A DNA stretch of 64,000 nt from Carnegiea gigantea (GCA_029747015.1 JAKOGI010000340.1:140001-204000), one strand, 5' to 3'; shown: positions 49,555 to 61,592, counted from the first letter of the stretch. The notes: generated by a model from the letters alone, not told the origin. A program made the numbers and translations.

Positions 49555-50271
49555 AGGGGGAGAGAATCAAACCCCATACCTCTGATTTGTGCAGTCGCGG
49601 CCATCGCAGACAGGGGCAGAGCAATGGGTGTTGGTGGCTACGCCATGCGTGGGCGCTTCGGGACTAAGGTATGAGATATGGTGGTACTGTGTTTGCTGCT
49701 GCCGGAATTCGCCATTGATTTTGAAGAGGAGCTCGAGTTTTTGGAGATTTAGGGTTTAGGATTGAGAGAGAGAGAGAGAGAGCGAAATTGAGAGGGTTCT
49801 GGGTGACTGGGGCGCGACGTGAGCAAGCAGGAAGTTAAGGGGGTACTTGCTTCCAACCGAAAAGAGGAGTATTAAATCTCCCAGTCACGCACGTTTCAAC
49901 AAAAGTCAACAACTGAATTAACGACCTGATTTGCACAGAGTGACAAACAGTGGCCATACTTGTTCTTGGTGCTTGTTCCTGCAGTCAATTGTTTGGTAAC
50001 ATGGGACAATAAGGGCAATATCATCAGACCTCAACGAGTGTCAACAAGCTGTATTCCACACATGTGCTAAATATAGCACCAAGTTTGACTGCATCAATAA
50101 TTTCAACAAGCTTGACCTGAAAAGCCCTTTAACTAGACAAGCATTGGGAGTTAATTAAGCATTCTCAAGTCATTTTAATTAGACCCAGTTCCAATCTGTT
50201 CCTCTCAAACTGTTCTCTACTTAGTGCCTTGGTGAAAATATCAGCAATTTGTTTATTAGTGGCACAGAAAT
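49555..50271 (-). other. copia-2 spacer between pol and env-like ORF
   Basis: Contains, on the - strand, a CT-repeat (about 49763-49783), AAACCCTAA, ATG at 49715 opening 25 codons (MANSGSSKHST...) before a stop, and a donor-like GAGGTATGG near 49580. This could be a promoter and leader for the env-like ORF. Confidence 0.45.
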
Positions 50272-52278
50272 TCATTGAAACCAAGCCTTTTCAACATTGT
50301 CTCTCAAAAAGTGATGACGAATGTCAATATGTTTAATCCTTTTATGTTGACAGGGGTTTTTGGAAATATTAATTGCACTTGTATTATCACAAAATATGGG
50401 AAAGCATCCCGTGTCAACACAAAAATCTTTGAGTTGTTGCCTTATCCACAGTAGTTGAGCATAATAAGAAGCAGCTGCAACATATTCAGCTTCTGCTGTG
50501 GACATGGCAACTGAGTGTTGTTTCTTGGTTGCCCAAGATACCAAACAGGGTCCAAGAAAATGAGCCATACCTGAGGTGCTTTTTTCTATCAACCAAGAAA
50601 CCTTGCTGTAACCCAATCTGAATCTGCAAGAGTTTGGTACTTCCATGGTCGTGGAGTAAGGAAGTCCACAGACATGCTTTCTACTCTTGCTGGAATACTC
50701 GGTGGAACAGGTTCTGGAACTGTTCTCGAGGCCTATTTTGGAGCTTGTTTCTAAGCCTATTCCCGAGCCTGCTCTGGAGCCTGTTCCTGTAGTGTTAGGC
50801 TGGTTTTGTTCCAAACTGGGTTCAGCAATACTTTCCCCTGTTTGGTTCAGACCTTGCCCATCTTTTAAGGAAACAGCTCCAGGCCCTGATCCATCCTCGG
50901 GATACTTACCTTCTTCATGTGTAAGCAACAAATTTTTCTTAGCAAGGCCCAGTTTGAAATCATCATCCTGTGCATCAATCTCAACTAGAGAGTTAGTTTC
51001 ATCAAAAAGCACATGCACACTCTCCTCAACACACAAGGTTCGCTTATTAAATACTTTATAAGCCTTACTGTGTGAGGAGTACCCAAAAAATATTGCCTCA
51101 TCGCTCCTTGGATCAAATTTTCCTAAGGCATCTTTCCCATTATTATGCACAAAACATTTACAACCAAATACTCTCAAATGCATAAGATTAGGTTTTCTAC
51201 CTTTGAGAAGCTCATAAGGAGTTTTGTTTAGAATGGGTCTGATCATGCATCTATTTATAATGTAGCATGATGTGTTCAAAGCTTCGGCCCAAAAGTTTCT
51301 AGGAAGACCACTATCAACAAGTATTGTTCTAATCATGTCTTCTAGAGCACGATTTTTTCGCTCTACCACCCCGTTCTGCTGGGGTATTCTTAGGGCTGAA
51401 AAGTTATGATCAACACCATGCTCATTACAATAGTCAATAAAGCTTGAATTTTTAAATTCTGTACCATGATCACACCTTAGGCAAACCAATGAGTATCCTA
51501 CTCTCTTTTCAACCTTTTTAAGAAACGCAAGAAATTTTTCAAATGTTTCATCTTTAGAAGCCAAAAACAAGGTCCATGTGAAACGAGAGTAATCATCCAC
51601 TATCACAAGCACATACCTCTTCCCACCTCGACTTGTGATCCTCATAGGACCACACAAATCTACATGTAGCATCTCAAGAGGTCGGGTAGTGCTAACACAT
51701 GTTTTCCGTTTAAAAGAAGTTTTGACTTGTTTACCCTTGGCACACGCGTCACATACCTTGTCATCATTGAATGTGATGGAAGGTAGGCCGACTACTAGGT
51801 CTTTAGTAACAAGTTTATTCAAGAGTGAGAGACTCGCATGACCTAGTCTCTTGTGCCAAAGCATGACATCATTATTTAAAGCACTTAAACAAGTCAAATT
51901 ATACACATTTTTGTGTCGCTTCCCCCTCAACACAACATCTCCTGTGTTGATATTGACGACCAAGCATTGTTTTGAAGAAAACACTACTAGGTTATCTTTA
52001 TCACACAGTTGGGACACGCTGAGTAGATTATGTTGTAATCCATCCACCAGATATACATTGTCAATTGAATGGGGGAGTGACTCACCTATCTTACCTATAC
52101 CGACAATTGTCCCTGATTTGCCGTTTTCAAATGCCACACTCCCTCCATCAGAGGCTGTAAGTGAGAGGAAGTTTGATTTTTCACCAGTCATATGCCGTGA
52201 ACAACCACTATCCACATACCACAATTGGTTGTTTGCTGACTTGTTTGTTCGGTTGATCCCCCTCACTTTAGCCTGCAA
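50272..52278 (-). pseudogene. copia-2 pol with protease, integrase and RNase H but no reverse transcriptase
   Basis: 668-codon open frame. Protease motif VDSGCSRHMTG is at the start, followed by the GAG-pre-integrase segment LWHKRLGHASLSLLNKLV, zinc-binding CDACAKGKQ and the integrase core with HVDLCGPM, VDDYSRFTW and CDHGTEFKN. After a linker the frame goes directly (near 50600-50690) into RNase H: KSTSGMAHFLGPCLVSWATKK, STAEAEYVAA, IFCDNTSAI and KHIDIRHHFLRD. The whole RT domain is absent without loss of frame. Called pseudogene because a replicative function is missing, though the remaining ORF is intact. Confidence 0.88.
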
Positions 52279-52284
52279 AACAAA

Positions 52285-54092
52285 TTAGGGGTTAGTTTTG
52301 GGAACACAGATCCACTTGGGTCCCATTCTTTTTAAAGTGCAAATTTCATCTTTTCTAACCCCTATTTGTTTTACATGAATCAAGTTCTTTTCCATGGCAT
52401 ACCTTCTTATAGGACAAGTGTACTGATAATGCCCTGTTTTACCACAATGAAAACACACAATATTTTCTGGTAATCCTACATATTTTCTATTAACAGGGTA
52501 ATCAGTGCGCTTAGTCATAAAGCCTAATCCTCTTTTGCCCTGGTTACAGTGAGTGTTCAGCCAATTCAGTGCTTGTGAGGACCTGTTCCAGCACTTGTTC
52601 GCAGCAAGGTCTAATTCTACTTGTTTTAACTTTTCAAGCAATTTACTGTTCTCAACAAGTAGGGATTCTACCTTCTGTTTCAGTTCAAGAGACTCATTTT
52701 CAAGCTTAGTAAGGTCAGAAACAAAGGCTTCTTCTTTCATGCTTAAGGTCTCTTTGGATTCATTGAGGTCTTCATGCAAAACAATATTCTTCATATCAGT
52801 TTCAATTTTTTCACTTTTAAGGATTTTGTTTTCATGCTCTAATTCTCTAATATCCCTTTTTAATTCAGAACATGCATCCTTTAACATGCAATTTTCAGAA
52901 TTAATAACATCATACTCATCCATCAAAGTAACTAATAACTCTTGAAGTTTTGCTTTATTTAGACCACGTACCTTATACTTAAGCTGGGCTAGGCTGTCTA
53001 TAGGCTCATCGTCTGAGTCAGAATCACTTCTGGCCATAAGAGCTACAGCAGCTTCATCTTCTTCAGTCTCTTCCTCGTCTTCGGTAGAATCTCCCCAAGC
53101 CATGAGCATTGCCCTTGAGAATCGCCTGGCTGAACTATTTCCAACCTGTTTTCTACCCTGTTTCCTGGACTGTTCGGGCTCTTGTTCCTCTTTCAGCAAG
53201 GGACAGTTTTTCATAATGTGATCATGTTTACCACAATTAAAACATCCAGTGAACTGTTCCCGGTCATTGTTTCTGGGCTTGCTGAGGTTCTTCTTTTTGT
53301 TGTTCACTTTGACCTTTTTGAAGACCTTCTTAAATCTTTGGGTGATCATGGCCAGTTCTTCCTCATCAAGGTCCAAACCATCCTCTTCCAAAGCCTTTAG
53401 AGCAAGGCCTCGGTCTCTCTTGGTCTCCTCCTTCAGTTGAGAGCTTCTTCTAAGCTCATAAGTTTGAAGATTACCAATAAGCTCGTCCAAGGTGATTTTA
53501 TTCATATCCTTGGCTTCTTGGATGGCCATGACTTTGGCCTCCCATGACTGTGGCAAAAATCGTAGGATTTTTCTCTCCAACTCCTCAGTGGTAAAGGACT
53601 TTCCTAATGATTTTAGCTCATTAGTGACATGGGTGAAACGGGTGTACATCTCTATCACCGTTTCTTTATCACCCATCTCAAACAGTTCATATTTTCTCAT
53701 AAGAAGCTCAATTCTCGATTGTTTTACTTGATTTGTACCTTCATGAGCTACTTGCAAGGCATCCCAGATTTCTTTGGCTGACTCGCATTCGGAAATGCGA
53801 GTATACTCATCAGGACTAAGACCAAAATACAAGAGTTTTTTGGCCTTTGCATTCTTTTCCATCATCTTGAAATCTTCGGAATTGAACTCTTCAGGCTTTT
53901 TGTGAACTTTGCTTCCATCTTCAATCACTTTTGTGGGAATGAGTGGTCCACTCTTGATAGGCATCCATAACTCATAGTCCACAGTTGAATGTAGTTTTCC
54001 ATTCTATTTTTCCACCAACTATAATGTTGACCATTAAAGTATAGTGGTCGAGTTATGGATTGCCCCTCAAGCATGCCATGGGGTGTACTCAT
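52285..54092 (-). pseudogene. copia-2 gag, frameshift near the start
   Basis: The likely start ATG at 54092 (MSTPHGMLEG) reads to about 53990. A small indel there shifts into the long frame 53982-52285 (565 codons), so the N-terminus is broken. It has the UBN2-type capsid region (YFGLSPDEYTRISECESAKEIWDAL), a CCHC knuckle CFNCGKHDHIMKNC near 53240, an acidic stretch, a long heptad-rich coiled coil (about 52990-52620) and a second knuckle CFHCGKTGHYQYTC near 52450. Long gag with a coiled coil fits Sireviruses. The stop TAA (52285-52287) is in frame with pol. Confidence 0.88.
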
Positions 54093-54134
54093 GTTTAGGA
54101 TCTCTCAAGATGTTAATCTTTCTAATGAGAACCT

Positions 54135-54146
54135 GCTCTGATACCA
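54135..54146 (-). other. copia-2 primer binding site (tRNA-iMet)
   Basis: The - strand reads TGGTATCAGAGC two bases after the 5' LTR, the standard Ty1/copia primer site complementary to initiator tRNA-Met. Confidence 0.9.
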
Positions 54147-54148
54147 CT

Positions 54149-55674
54149 TGTTAGAATTGAGAGTACACTAACACAAGAGGGGGGTGAATTGTGTTGGCAG
54201 ATTTTCGCAGTTTCTGGGAACAGGCTTGGAACTTGTTTGGGCAGACTGTTTGTAACGTGCACAGAAAGTGTAAAACAGCGAAATAATTGAAAGATGAGAA
54301 CACAAGATTTTTACGTGGAAACACCTCGAGCCCAACCGAGGCAAAAACCACGACCTATCCCTGTAGGATTTTCACACACTTCCACTAAACGGGCTAAACA
54401 CGTTACAAAGGTAACCTTCACTATTACAATTGCAACACACGTAACTGCCTAACCTAGACTAGTTACACACCACATCCTACTCTCCCAGACTTAGACACAC
54501 TTACGCAATCGTCTCCCCAAGACGAATTACACACGTCCAAAGCCTCCCTAGGCTTGGACACACTCAACTCTCACTTTGATGAAAGAAGAGAATAAAAACA
54601 CCTTACTTTTGTGCTTCTAACTAAGCGAATGTAAGGTTCAATTTTGCTCCTAGTATGCCAAGGAAGATGACTCAATTTTCACACACACTTTGATGGTTTT
54701 TCTCAAAATATGATTCGCAAGTTAAAACTCCTTAAAAAACCGTGTGAAACCCATGAGAGATAATGAGGGAAAAATCTTCCTTAAATAGTGTGATGCATAT
54801 GGGTAAAAGAGTAAACCTTAACCCTCTTGAATCCTTGTGCTGCAAGGAGACAAAAGGGAAGAGAACTCTCCTTTCCAAATTGTAACAGGAAATCTCCCAT
54901 ATCTTTCCTTATCTTATCCTTCCAAAAATAAGATTTATTTGGTGGATATTCTTCCAAAGATAAAATCAATCTTTCAACAATATTTTCAAAGCCAAGAATA
55001 GCTTATTTTGGGTCTAATGATAACAGAAAATATATCTCAAATAATTTCAAAAACGTCAGCCTAAGATTTGAAAAAAACCTGTGAAAAATCATTTTACCTT
55101 GAAAACAGTCTGAACCCTGATATCAGAACTGATCTGAGACAGTGTTCTTAAAAATCATTCAAAGTAAATGTTAAATCGAGTTCTTCCAAGTGGCATATTA
55201 ACAAGAATCTAAGAAAATAAAACCTATGACAGACCAAGACTCTTGTTGAATCAACCGGACAGCATCTATAGGATCTTGACTTGTTACTTCAATGCTGTGG
55301 TGTTTACTCAGAACTGTTTCCTGAGCTGTTCCTGGAGTTCTTCATGTCTCTGATGCGCTTTGAGTTCTTTGCCATTCAGCTGTTCTGAGGAACTGTTCTT
55401 AAGACCTGTTGCTATGATGTTACTCCGAACTATTTCCTGAGCTGTTTCTGAAGTACTCCATGTCTTTGATGTGCTTTAAGTTCTTTACCATTCAGCTGTT
55501 CTGAGGACCTGTTCTTAAGACCTGTTCTCGACCATGGTTAATCAAGCAATTTCAAAGTTTTCCGAATAGTATTTGGAACCTATTCGATCAACACACTCAA
55601 GTATATATTCCATTTGTGTTTGTTATCATCAAAACCTTACATTACATAATGACGGGGTCAATAATTTCCCAACA
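54149..55674 (-). repeat. copia-2 5' LTR (1526 bp)
   Basis: Collinear with the copy at 45836-47323 plus an extra CTGTTC-rich segment near 55390-55450. TATA-like TATTTAAG on the - strand near 54780. Confidence 0.92.
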
Positions 55675-57110
55675 GTCCCCGTAAGCATCCTTACCAGGAC
55701 CTTCAGTGGGAATGATGGGCTCGCTTTCATCATTCCTCATGACAACCCCAATGTTATCATCCTCAAGGTGGTGCGTGCACTTGTCTTAAGAATCCTGATT
55801 AACGTGGGAAGTTTAGCAGACATCATAATTTAGGATTGTCTTAAATATCCAGGGATATTACTCCCCTAGTAGATCGATACTGGGCTTCTGAGGACAGGCT
55901 GTAAACTCAATTAATATCATCCGTTTGTCAATGCGGTTTGGGAACAAGATCAAATTAAGGGACCTGGAGGTAGATTTCTTGGTCATGGATGTATCTATAG
56001 CCTACAATGTCACCATTAGGCGTCCAACCCTATATATGATTAAGACTGTGATATTACCCTGCTGCTCCAAGTTCAATATGAGTCTGATGACGACAGTGTA
56101 GGGAATCTGTTCAAGGATCAGTGAATTGCCTAAGAATGCTACCTCATTAGTATCGAGCCGCTGGTTAAGCAACATAGGTGTCCCAGGATAGAGCCATTCG
56201 ACTATAAGATGAAGAAACCCAGGGGTGAGCCGCCGGCTGTAGCTAAGGCCCTAACTATCTGTGCTATGACCATAAAAAATCAAGGGCGTTCCCCTCAGAA
56301 CTTACAGATGATGTTAAAGTCGTGCCACTGGAGGATGCACGCCCAACACGCATGGTCCAAGTCGGCAGGGGCATTTCCGAGCCAACTCGGCAACCCCTCG
56401 TTAACCTACTCAGGAAATATAAGGACATATCCGCTTTTAGGCTAGATGAAATGCATGGACTATATCCCGTGATCATTAAACATCGCCTGTACATAGACCT
56501 AGCTTACAAATCAGTGGCATAAAAGAAAAGGCACACGGGGTCAGAACAATGTGCGATTGCAACTAAGGAAGTCCAGTGGTTGCTCAACGCAGGGTTTATT
56601 AGGGAATGTAAATAATGGGAATTAATCTTGAATGTCGTTCTGGAAAAGAAGCCCAATGGGACGTGGTGCATGTTTGTGGACTTTACCAACCTCAACAAGG
56701 CCTACCCAAAGGATTGTTCCCCAAAATTGATAGGCTAGTTGATGCCACGTAATGCTAAGCTTCATGAATGCGTTCTCTGGTGACTATCAAACCCTTTGCA
56801 CCCACATGATCAGGAAAAGTCCACCTTCATTATGGACTAGGGATTATATTGTTACACAGTCATGCCGTTCATGCTTAAGAATGTAGAGGCAACATATCAA
56901 CAGTTGGTGAACAAAGTGTTTGAGCACCCTATCAAGAGGAACATGAAAGTCTATGTGGATAACATGATAGTCAAGAGCATGGCGGACGAAGGACACCCAG
57001 CTGACTTTTGCGAGACCTCCATGGTCCTTAGCAAGTGTGGTACGCAGCTAAATCCCAAGAAGTGCCCCTTTAGGGTGAAATCTAGGAAATTCTTAGGGTT
57101 ATGATCAGTA
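55675..57110 (+). pseudogene. Ty3/gypsy protease and reverse transcriptase, decayed
   Basis: Continues the gypsy element after the copia-2 insertion. Protease-like RILINVGSLADIII is near 55790-55830, where DxGSSADI is normal. RT fragments include LEKKPNGTWCMFVDFTNLNKAYPKD (near 56640-56715) and VMPFMLKNVEATYQQLVNKVF (56859-56925). The catalytic box reads YVDN instead of YVDD (near 56952). The latter is followed by PKKCPFRVKSRKFLG. Stops and frameshifts throughout. Confidence 0.82.
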
Positions 57111-58190
57111 GTCAGGATAGAGACCAACCTAGATAAGGTACAAGCTGCTCTTGACATGAAACCTCCAATGAACATAAAAGAGGTCTAGTGGTTAACAGGG
57201 TAAGTGGTCATACTAGGATGCTTCATGTCTAAGTCTGCGGACAAATGCCAACCTGATAAGTAGAATCAAGAAGTGGATGCGACATTTCAGTCACTCAAGG
57301 AATATCTGTCTCACCTGTGAAAGATAGCCAGCCCGAGTCAAGGCAAGTCTTTGCTTCTATACTTTGTCATACCTAAGCAGGCGGTGAGCGTTGTTTTGAT
57401 AGGAGAGAGGGAGAGGGAATAGATCCATGTTTACTATGTAAGTCACGTTTTTATGGAGGTAGAGCTCAATTACCCTTTCATCAAGAAGTTTGCTTATGCC
57501 CTAGTTTTGGTGAGCCAAAAGCTCCTCCCTTACTTTGAGGCTTACAAGGTGACAGTCCTCACCAATCAACCACCGAAGAATGTCTTACAAAAGCTAGATG
57601 CTTTTGGTCGGGTATTGAAGTGGACAGTCGAGGACCGTATGGAATAAAATTTGAGGCTCTGCATTCTATTAAAGCTCATGCTTTGGCCGATTTCTTTGCT
57701 AAGAATGCCATCGTAGGGCCCCAACCTTTGCCATGTGATGAATTATGGAGCCTCTACGTGGATGGCAGTGGTGCCAACCTCATCGTAGAGACACCACACA
57801 GCGAAAAACATGAGCACGCTCTGAAATTCATGTTTAAAGCCTCCAACAATGAGGCCAAGTACAAGGCTCTGATAGCAGGGATTGAGCTATATTACACAGC
57901 TGAGGCCAAGCATATTAGGATTCCCAACTAGTTGTCAGTTAGCTCAATGGCGAATACGAGACTAAAGATGATACTATGGTAGCCTACATCCAATGGGTTC
58001 ACGATGTGATCAGCTGTCTATAGATTATCCATATCCCATGGTTTCAGAACCAACAAGCTGATGCACTTTCAAAGCTAGCTAGTTCTTCTACGGATGGTAG
58101 GCTCAAGAGAATACAGTAGAAAATGCTATTGGAAATGAGCTTAGAACCTCAAGAAGTCATGTGGCTCGATAGCAGCTCTATATGGATGGA
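57111..58190 (+). pseudogene. Ty3/gypsy RNase H region, decayed, with possible second RNase H
   Basis: 57453-57645 resembles the standard RNase H (AYALVLVSQKLLPYFEAYKVTV). 57620-57931 holds a second RNase H-like domain (LWSLYVDGSGANLIVETP, FKASNNEAKYKALIAGIEL). Two RNase H domains in tandem are a trait of the Tat group of Ty3/gypsy. Confidence 0.75.
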
Positions 58191-59340
58191 TCCCACTATG
58201 GCATATCAGATATCAAGGAGGCTGAATGGGTAAAAAAGAGGACCAAATGGTTCATCTTATATAATGACATTTTATATAAGTAATCGTATGCTTGCCCCTT
58301 GCTGCACTGTTTAATGCTTGAGGAGGGAGAAATGATATTAGATGAAATACACAAGGGAGTATGCAGCTCGCACATCAGGGGACGAGTGCTTATTGTTGCA
58401 GTAATCATGATCGGCTAGTACTAGTCGTCTCTAAGAGAGGACATCATGGTCATGCATAAAAAATGTAAGAAAGGCCAGAAGTTCTTTCATATATAAAGAA
58501 AGCAAATCCATTAGCCCCCATCCTAAGCCCCCTACCATTTGCCAAATAGGGCATGGACATCCTTGGTCCATTTCCCAAGACAACTAGGCAAAGAAAATAC
58601 TTGTTAGTGACAGTGGATTATTTCACCAAGTGGGCTGAGGTTGAGGCTGTGGCATCCATCCTAGCTACCAAAGTGTGCAAGTTCATTTGGAAGAACATCA
58701 TTACACGATTTGGTGTTCTCCAAGCGATGATATTTGATAATGGGCGACAATTTGACACTAATAAGATCAAAGACTATCTAAAGGACTTCGATTGTTAGGC
58801 TTGGTTCACTACTGTCGCAAACCCACAAAGCTAATGGTCAGGCTGAGGTAGCAAGTAAGGTCATTCTTCATGGCTAACAAAAGAAGCTGGATAATGGCAA
58901 AGGAAAGAGAGTCGGTGAGTTAGCCAGCATCATATGGTCTATATGTACAACTGAGAAGATGACCATGGGCGAAACCCCTTTCATACTTGCCTACGAGTCG
59001 AAAGTCGGGCTTCTAATTGAAGTAGCACCCTACACTCGTTGCTGGATCACATTTCAAGAGACACTGAACAACTTGGCGTTAGGGGAAGCATTAGACATGT
59101 TACGCTTTGTGTCGGGTAATGCATACATATGAGAGGATCTTTATAAACTACAGACGCCTCGATCCATAATGGGGCGGTCAAGGAGAAACCCCTAGCACTC
59201 GGGGATCTCGTTCTGAGAAGAACTGAGGCCATAGCTAAAGCAAATGAACATAATAGTTGAGCACCAACTAGGAAGGACCATACGCTATCAGGAAGCAAGT
59301 CTGTCCTGGAATGTACTAATTAATCACACTACAAGGGAAT
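58191..59340 (+). pseudogene. Ty3/gypsy integrase, decayed
   Basis: Zinc-binding region around 58320-58400 (LDEIHKGVCSSH). Core domain at 58553-58795: MDILGPFPKTTRQRKYLLVT, VDYFTKWAEVEA and FGVLQAMIFDNGRQF. Downstream fragments continue to about 59340 in changing frames. Confidence 0.82.
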
Positions 59341-59540
59341 AACATCCTAAGGACAATAGTGAACCAAGGAAGTACTTTATCTAATCATGGGGTTTGCCCA
59401 CCTTTTGCCTTTTCTTGTATTCTGCGTTCACTAGAAGATTGGGAACCCTACAAGGACTCTTTATGATCAATAAATGGAATCTTTTAACTTCGAATACTCA
59501 GCTATTATAAAAATTGCTTGTTGCTATGTTTAGGCATAAA
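59341..59540. other. Ty3/gypsy 3' non-coding region
   Basis: Between the integrase remnant and the tandem repeats; contains AATAAA at about 59470. No coding sense. Confidence 0.4.
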
Positions 59541-59544
59541 AAAC

Positions 59545-59845
59545 CATGACCTCATGATCGGATGCCACACTTTTAGCCCCAGTGGGAGCTACGGGTCTCA
59601 CAACGCGGCCTCATGGCCGGACGCTACACCTTTAGGGCTAAAGTGGCACAGAGTACAGCCTCATGGCCGAACGCTATACTTTTACCCCCAAGGGACTAAG
59701 GGTCGCAGAGTACAACCTTATGGTCGGACGCTACACCTTTAGCCCCAAGGGCCTAATAGGAAAAAAGTATGGCCTCATAGCTGGAGGCTACACTTTTATC
59801 CCCCAAAAGGTTAAGGTATCCTGAGCACGGTCTTAGGTCGTCCAT
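59545..59845 (+). repeat. Tandem repeat, five units of about 50-59 bp
   Basis: CCTCATGGCCGGACGCTACAC-type units start near 59550, 59609, 59659, 59716 and 59773, each followed by TTTTAGCCCCAAGGG-like sequence. Such arrays between pol and the 3' LTR occur in Tat-type gypsy elements. The array ends where the hAT-like element begins. Confidence 0.8.
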
Positions 59846-60431
59846 TAGGGGTGAGCAAAAAAAAACCGAAACCAAAAAACTAAACAGAAAAACCGAAAAT
59901 CTGAATCGGAAAACCAGTTAACCAGTTTGATTTTTTCAAAAAATTCGGTTTGGTTAACCGAACCGAAAAAATTTTACGGTTTAGTTTCGGTTTTGGTTCG
60001 GCCATTTGAGATTCGGTTAACCGTATGATTAACCAATGATTAACCGAAACCAAACCTTACACTTTTATTTTAAAAAAACTAAATTTTATATTGGTCAAGT
60101 GTTGATTTTGTAATTATTAAATATAAGACTAAATAAACAATAATGTGCAAATTAATATTTGGTGTCTTAAATGGTTAATTAATTAAAAATGGAGTAAAAA
60201 TTGAAAATTAACAATTTAAATTACCAGTTAACCAGTAACCGAACCGAAAATCCGGTTAACCGAGTTGTTTGGTTCAGTTACGGTTCACATTTTTGCTGAA
60301 CCGAAAAATTTGGTTAATCGATTTTCAGTTAACCGAAAGTTTCGGTTCGGTTTTCGGTTCATAATTTTTGCGAATCGACTTTCCGGTTAACCGATTTTCT
60401 GATAACCGAATTTTTGTTAACCGGTTTTGAT
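59846..60431. mobile_element. hAT-like non-autonomous element (GGTTAACC-rich), right end lost
   Basis: Left end TAGGGGTGAGCAAAAAAAAACC, then dense CCGAACCG/GGTTAACCG motifs, an AT-rich centre, and inverted GGTTAACC motifs to AACCGGTTTTGA. The expected right terminus is missing where the next hAT element starts. Same style as 27590-28065. Confidence 0.65.
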
Positions 60432-61592
60432 TAGACCTATTCAACGGGTCAAGGACCTGCCCGACCCAAAAAAGTGAGGGCTCGGACAGCTGTTTTTTAC
60501 CTCTGACCTGACTCGACCCTCAATGTGAGGGTACCCGCATACGGCGAGGGCTGAGATCGGACACAGGTTCTGACCCGTTGACCCGACCTGCTACCCTCAC
60601 GTTAAAAAAATAATAATAAATTTGCCAAATCAAAAATACGGGCAGCGTTTCGGTTTCATACTTTCATTTGCTTTGCTCACTAATTTCCTCCCTCTTGCTC
60701 GCCTCTCCCTCTCCAATCTAGATTTACCTCTCCTCCCTTCGCCTAAGTTCGACCGGCTACTTGGTTGCTAATGCCGGCGACTCCAATGCCGGTGACTCGT
60801 CTGTGCTACTAGTGGTTTGCGTGTTTCATCTACTGGTATTGTGGTTCACGCGTTTCGTCTGGTTCACATCCGGCTGCTGCCGGCTCCTGCTGCTTGCTAT
60901 CGCCAGCGACTCTAGTTGCTGACTCCTACCACTCCTTACGAATTTGCTTTGAGTACATCAAGTATTGCTCAGCCACAAGCTTCAGTCACCCTAGCCACTC
61001 ACAGTGACTCTTGCTTCAGTCACCACAAGGTATTTTGCTCAACCCTAGCATTTTTCTGATGCTGGTTTTCTTGAGTAGCTTTAATTCATGATTTGAGCTT
61101 GGAAGATTAAGATTTAAGACCTCCATTCTCACTTCAGAAGTTAGTTAGCTATGCTACTGTTGGTTCAACACAACATTTAGTTCGTGAATCATGGCTATTT
61201 ATGCTACTATTGGTTCAATTGTTATCAGGTTCTTGTTGTTCTTTGATTTTGCTCTGGTTATAGTTAGTTATCTATGCTTTGCTTCAATGTTATGATTGTT
61301 CTTTGTTTCCTTTCGTTTGTAGATGAGTTTGCTTTCCTATATGAAATTCACGATTTGAGTTGTAATGTTTTAAATGTGGTGATGCTCTTTGTGGCTCACG
61401 ATTTGAGCTTTAATGTTGCCAATGGGTTGAAAGATGGTGATGTTTTTTGTGGTTCTGGATTGATTGCTTCCATGTTATGATTTTTCTGTTTTTCGATGCT
61501 CTTTGAGCTTTAATGTTTTAAATGTTTTGAATGTGGGGTTAAAAGATAGTGATGGTTCCATATTTGATTCATTTATATGTCTTGTTTTAGAT

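Larger units (their letters stand above)
45836..55674 (-). mobile_element. Sirevirus-like Ty1/copia element lacking reverse transcriptase (copia-2)
   Basis: 9839 bp, LTRs 45836-47323 and 54149-55674, perfect TSD GTCCC (45831-45835 and 55675-55679). On the - strand the order is 5' LTR, tRNA-Met primer site, gag, PR-IN-(RT missing)-RNase H, env-like ORF, three polypurine-tract-like sites and 3' LTR. Long LTRs, a gag with two zinc knuckles, an env-like ORF after pol and multiple PPTs are Sirevirus traits. The LTRs differ by only a few percent in the parts I compared, so it is younger than copia-1. With RT gone it must be non-autonomous. Confidence 0.92.
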
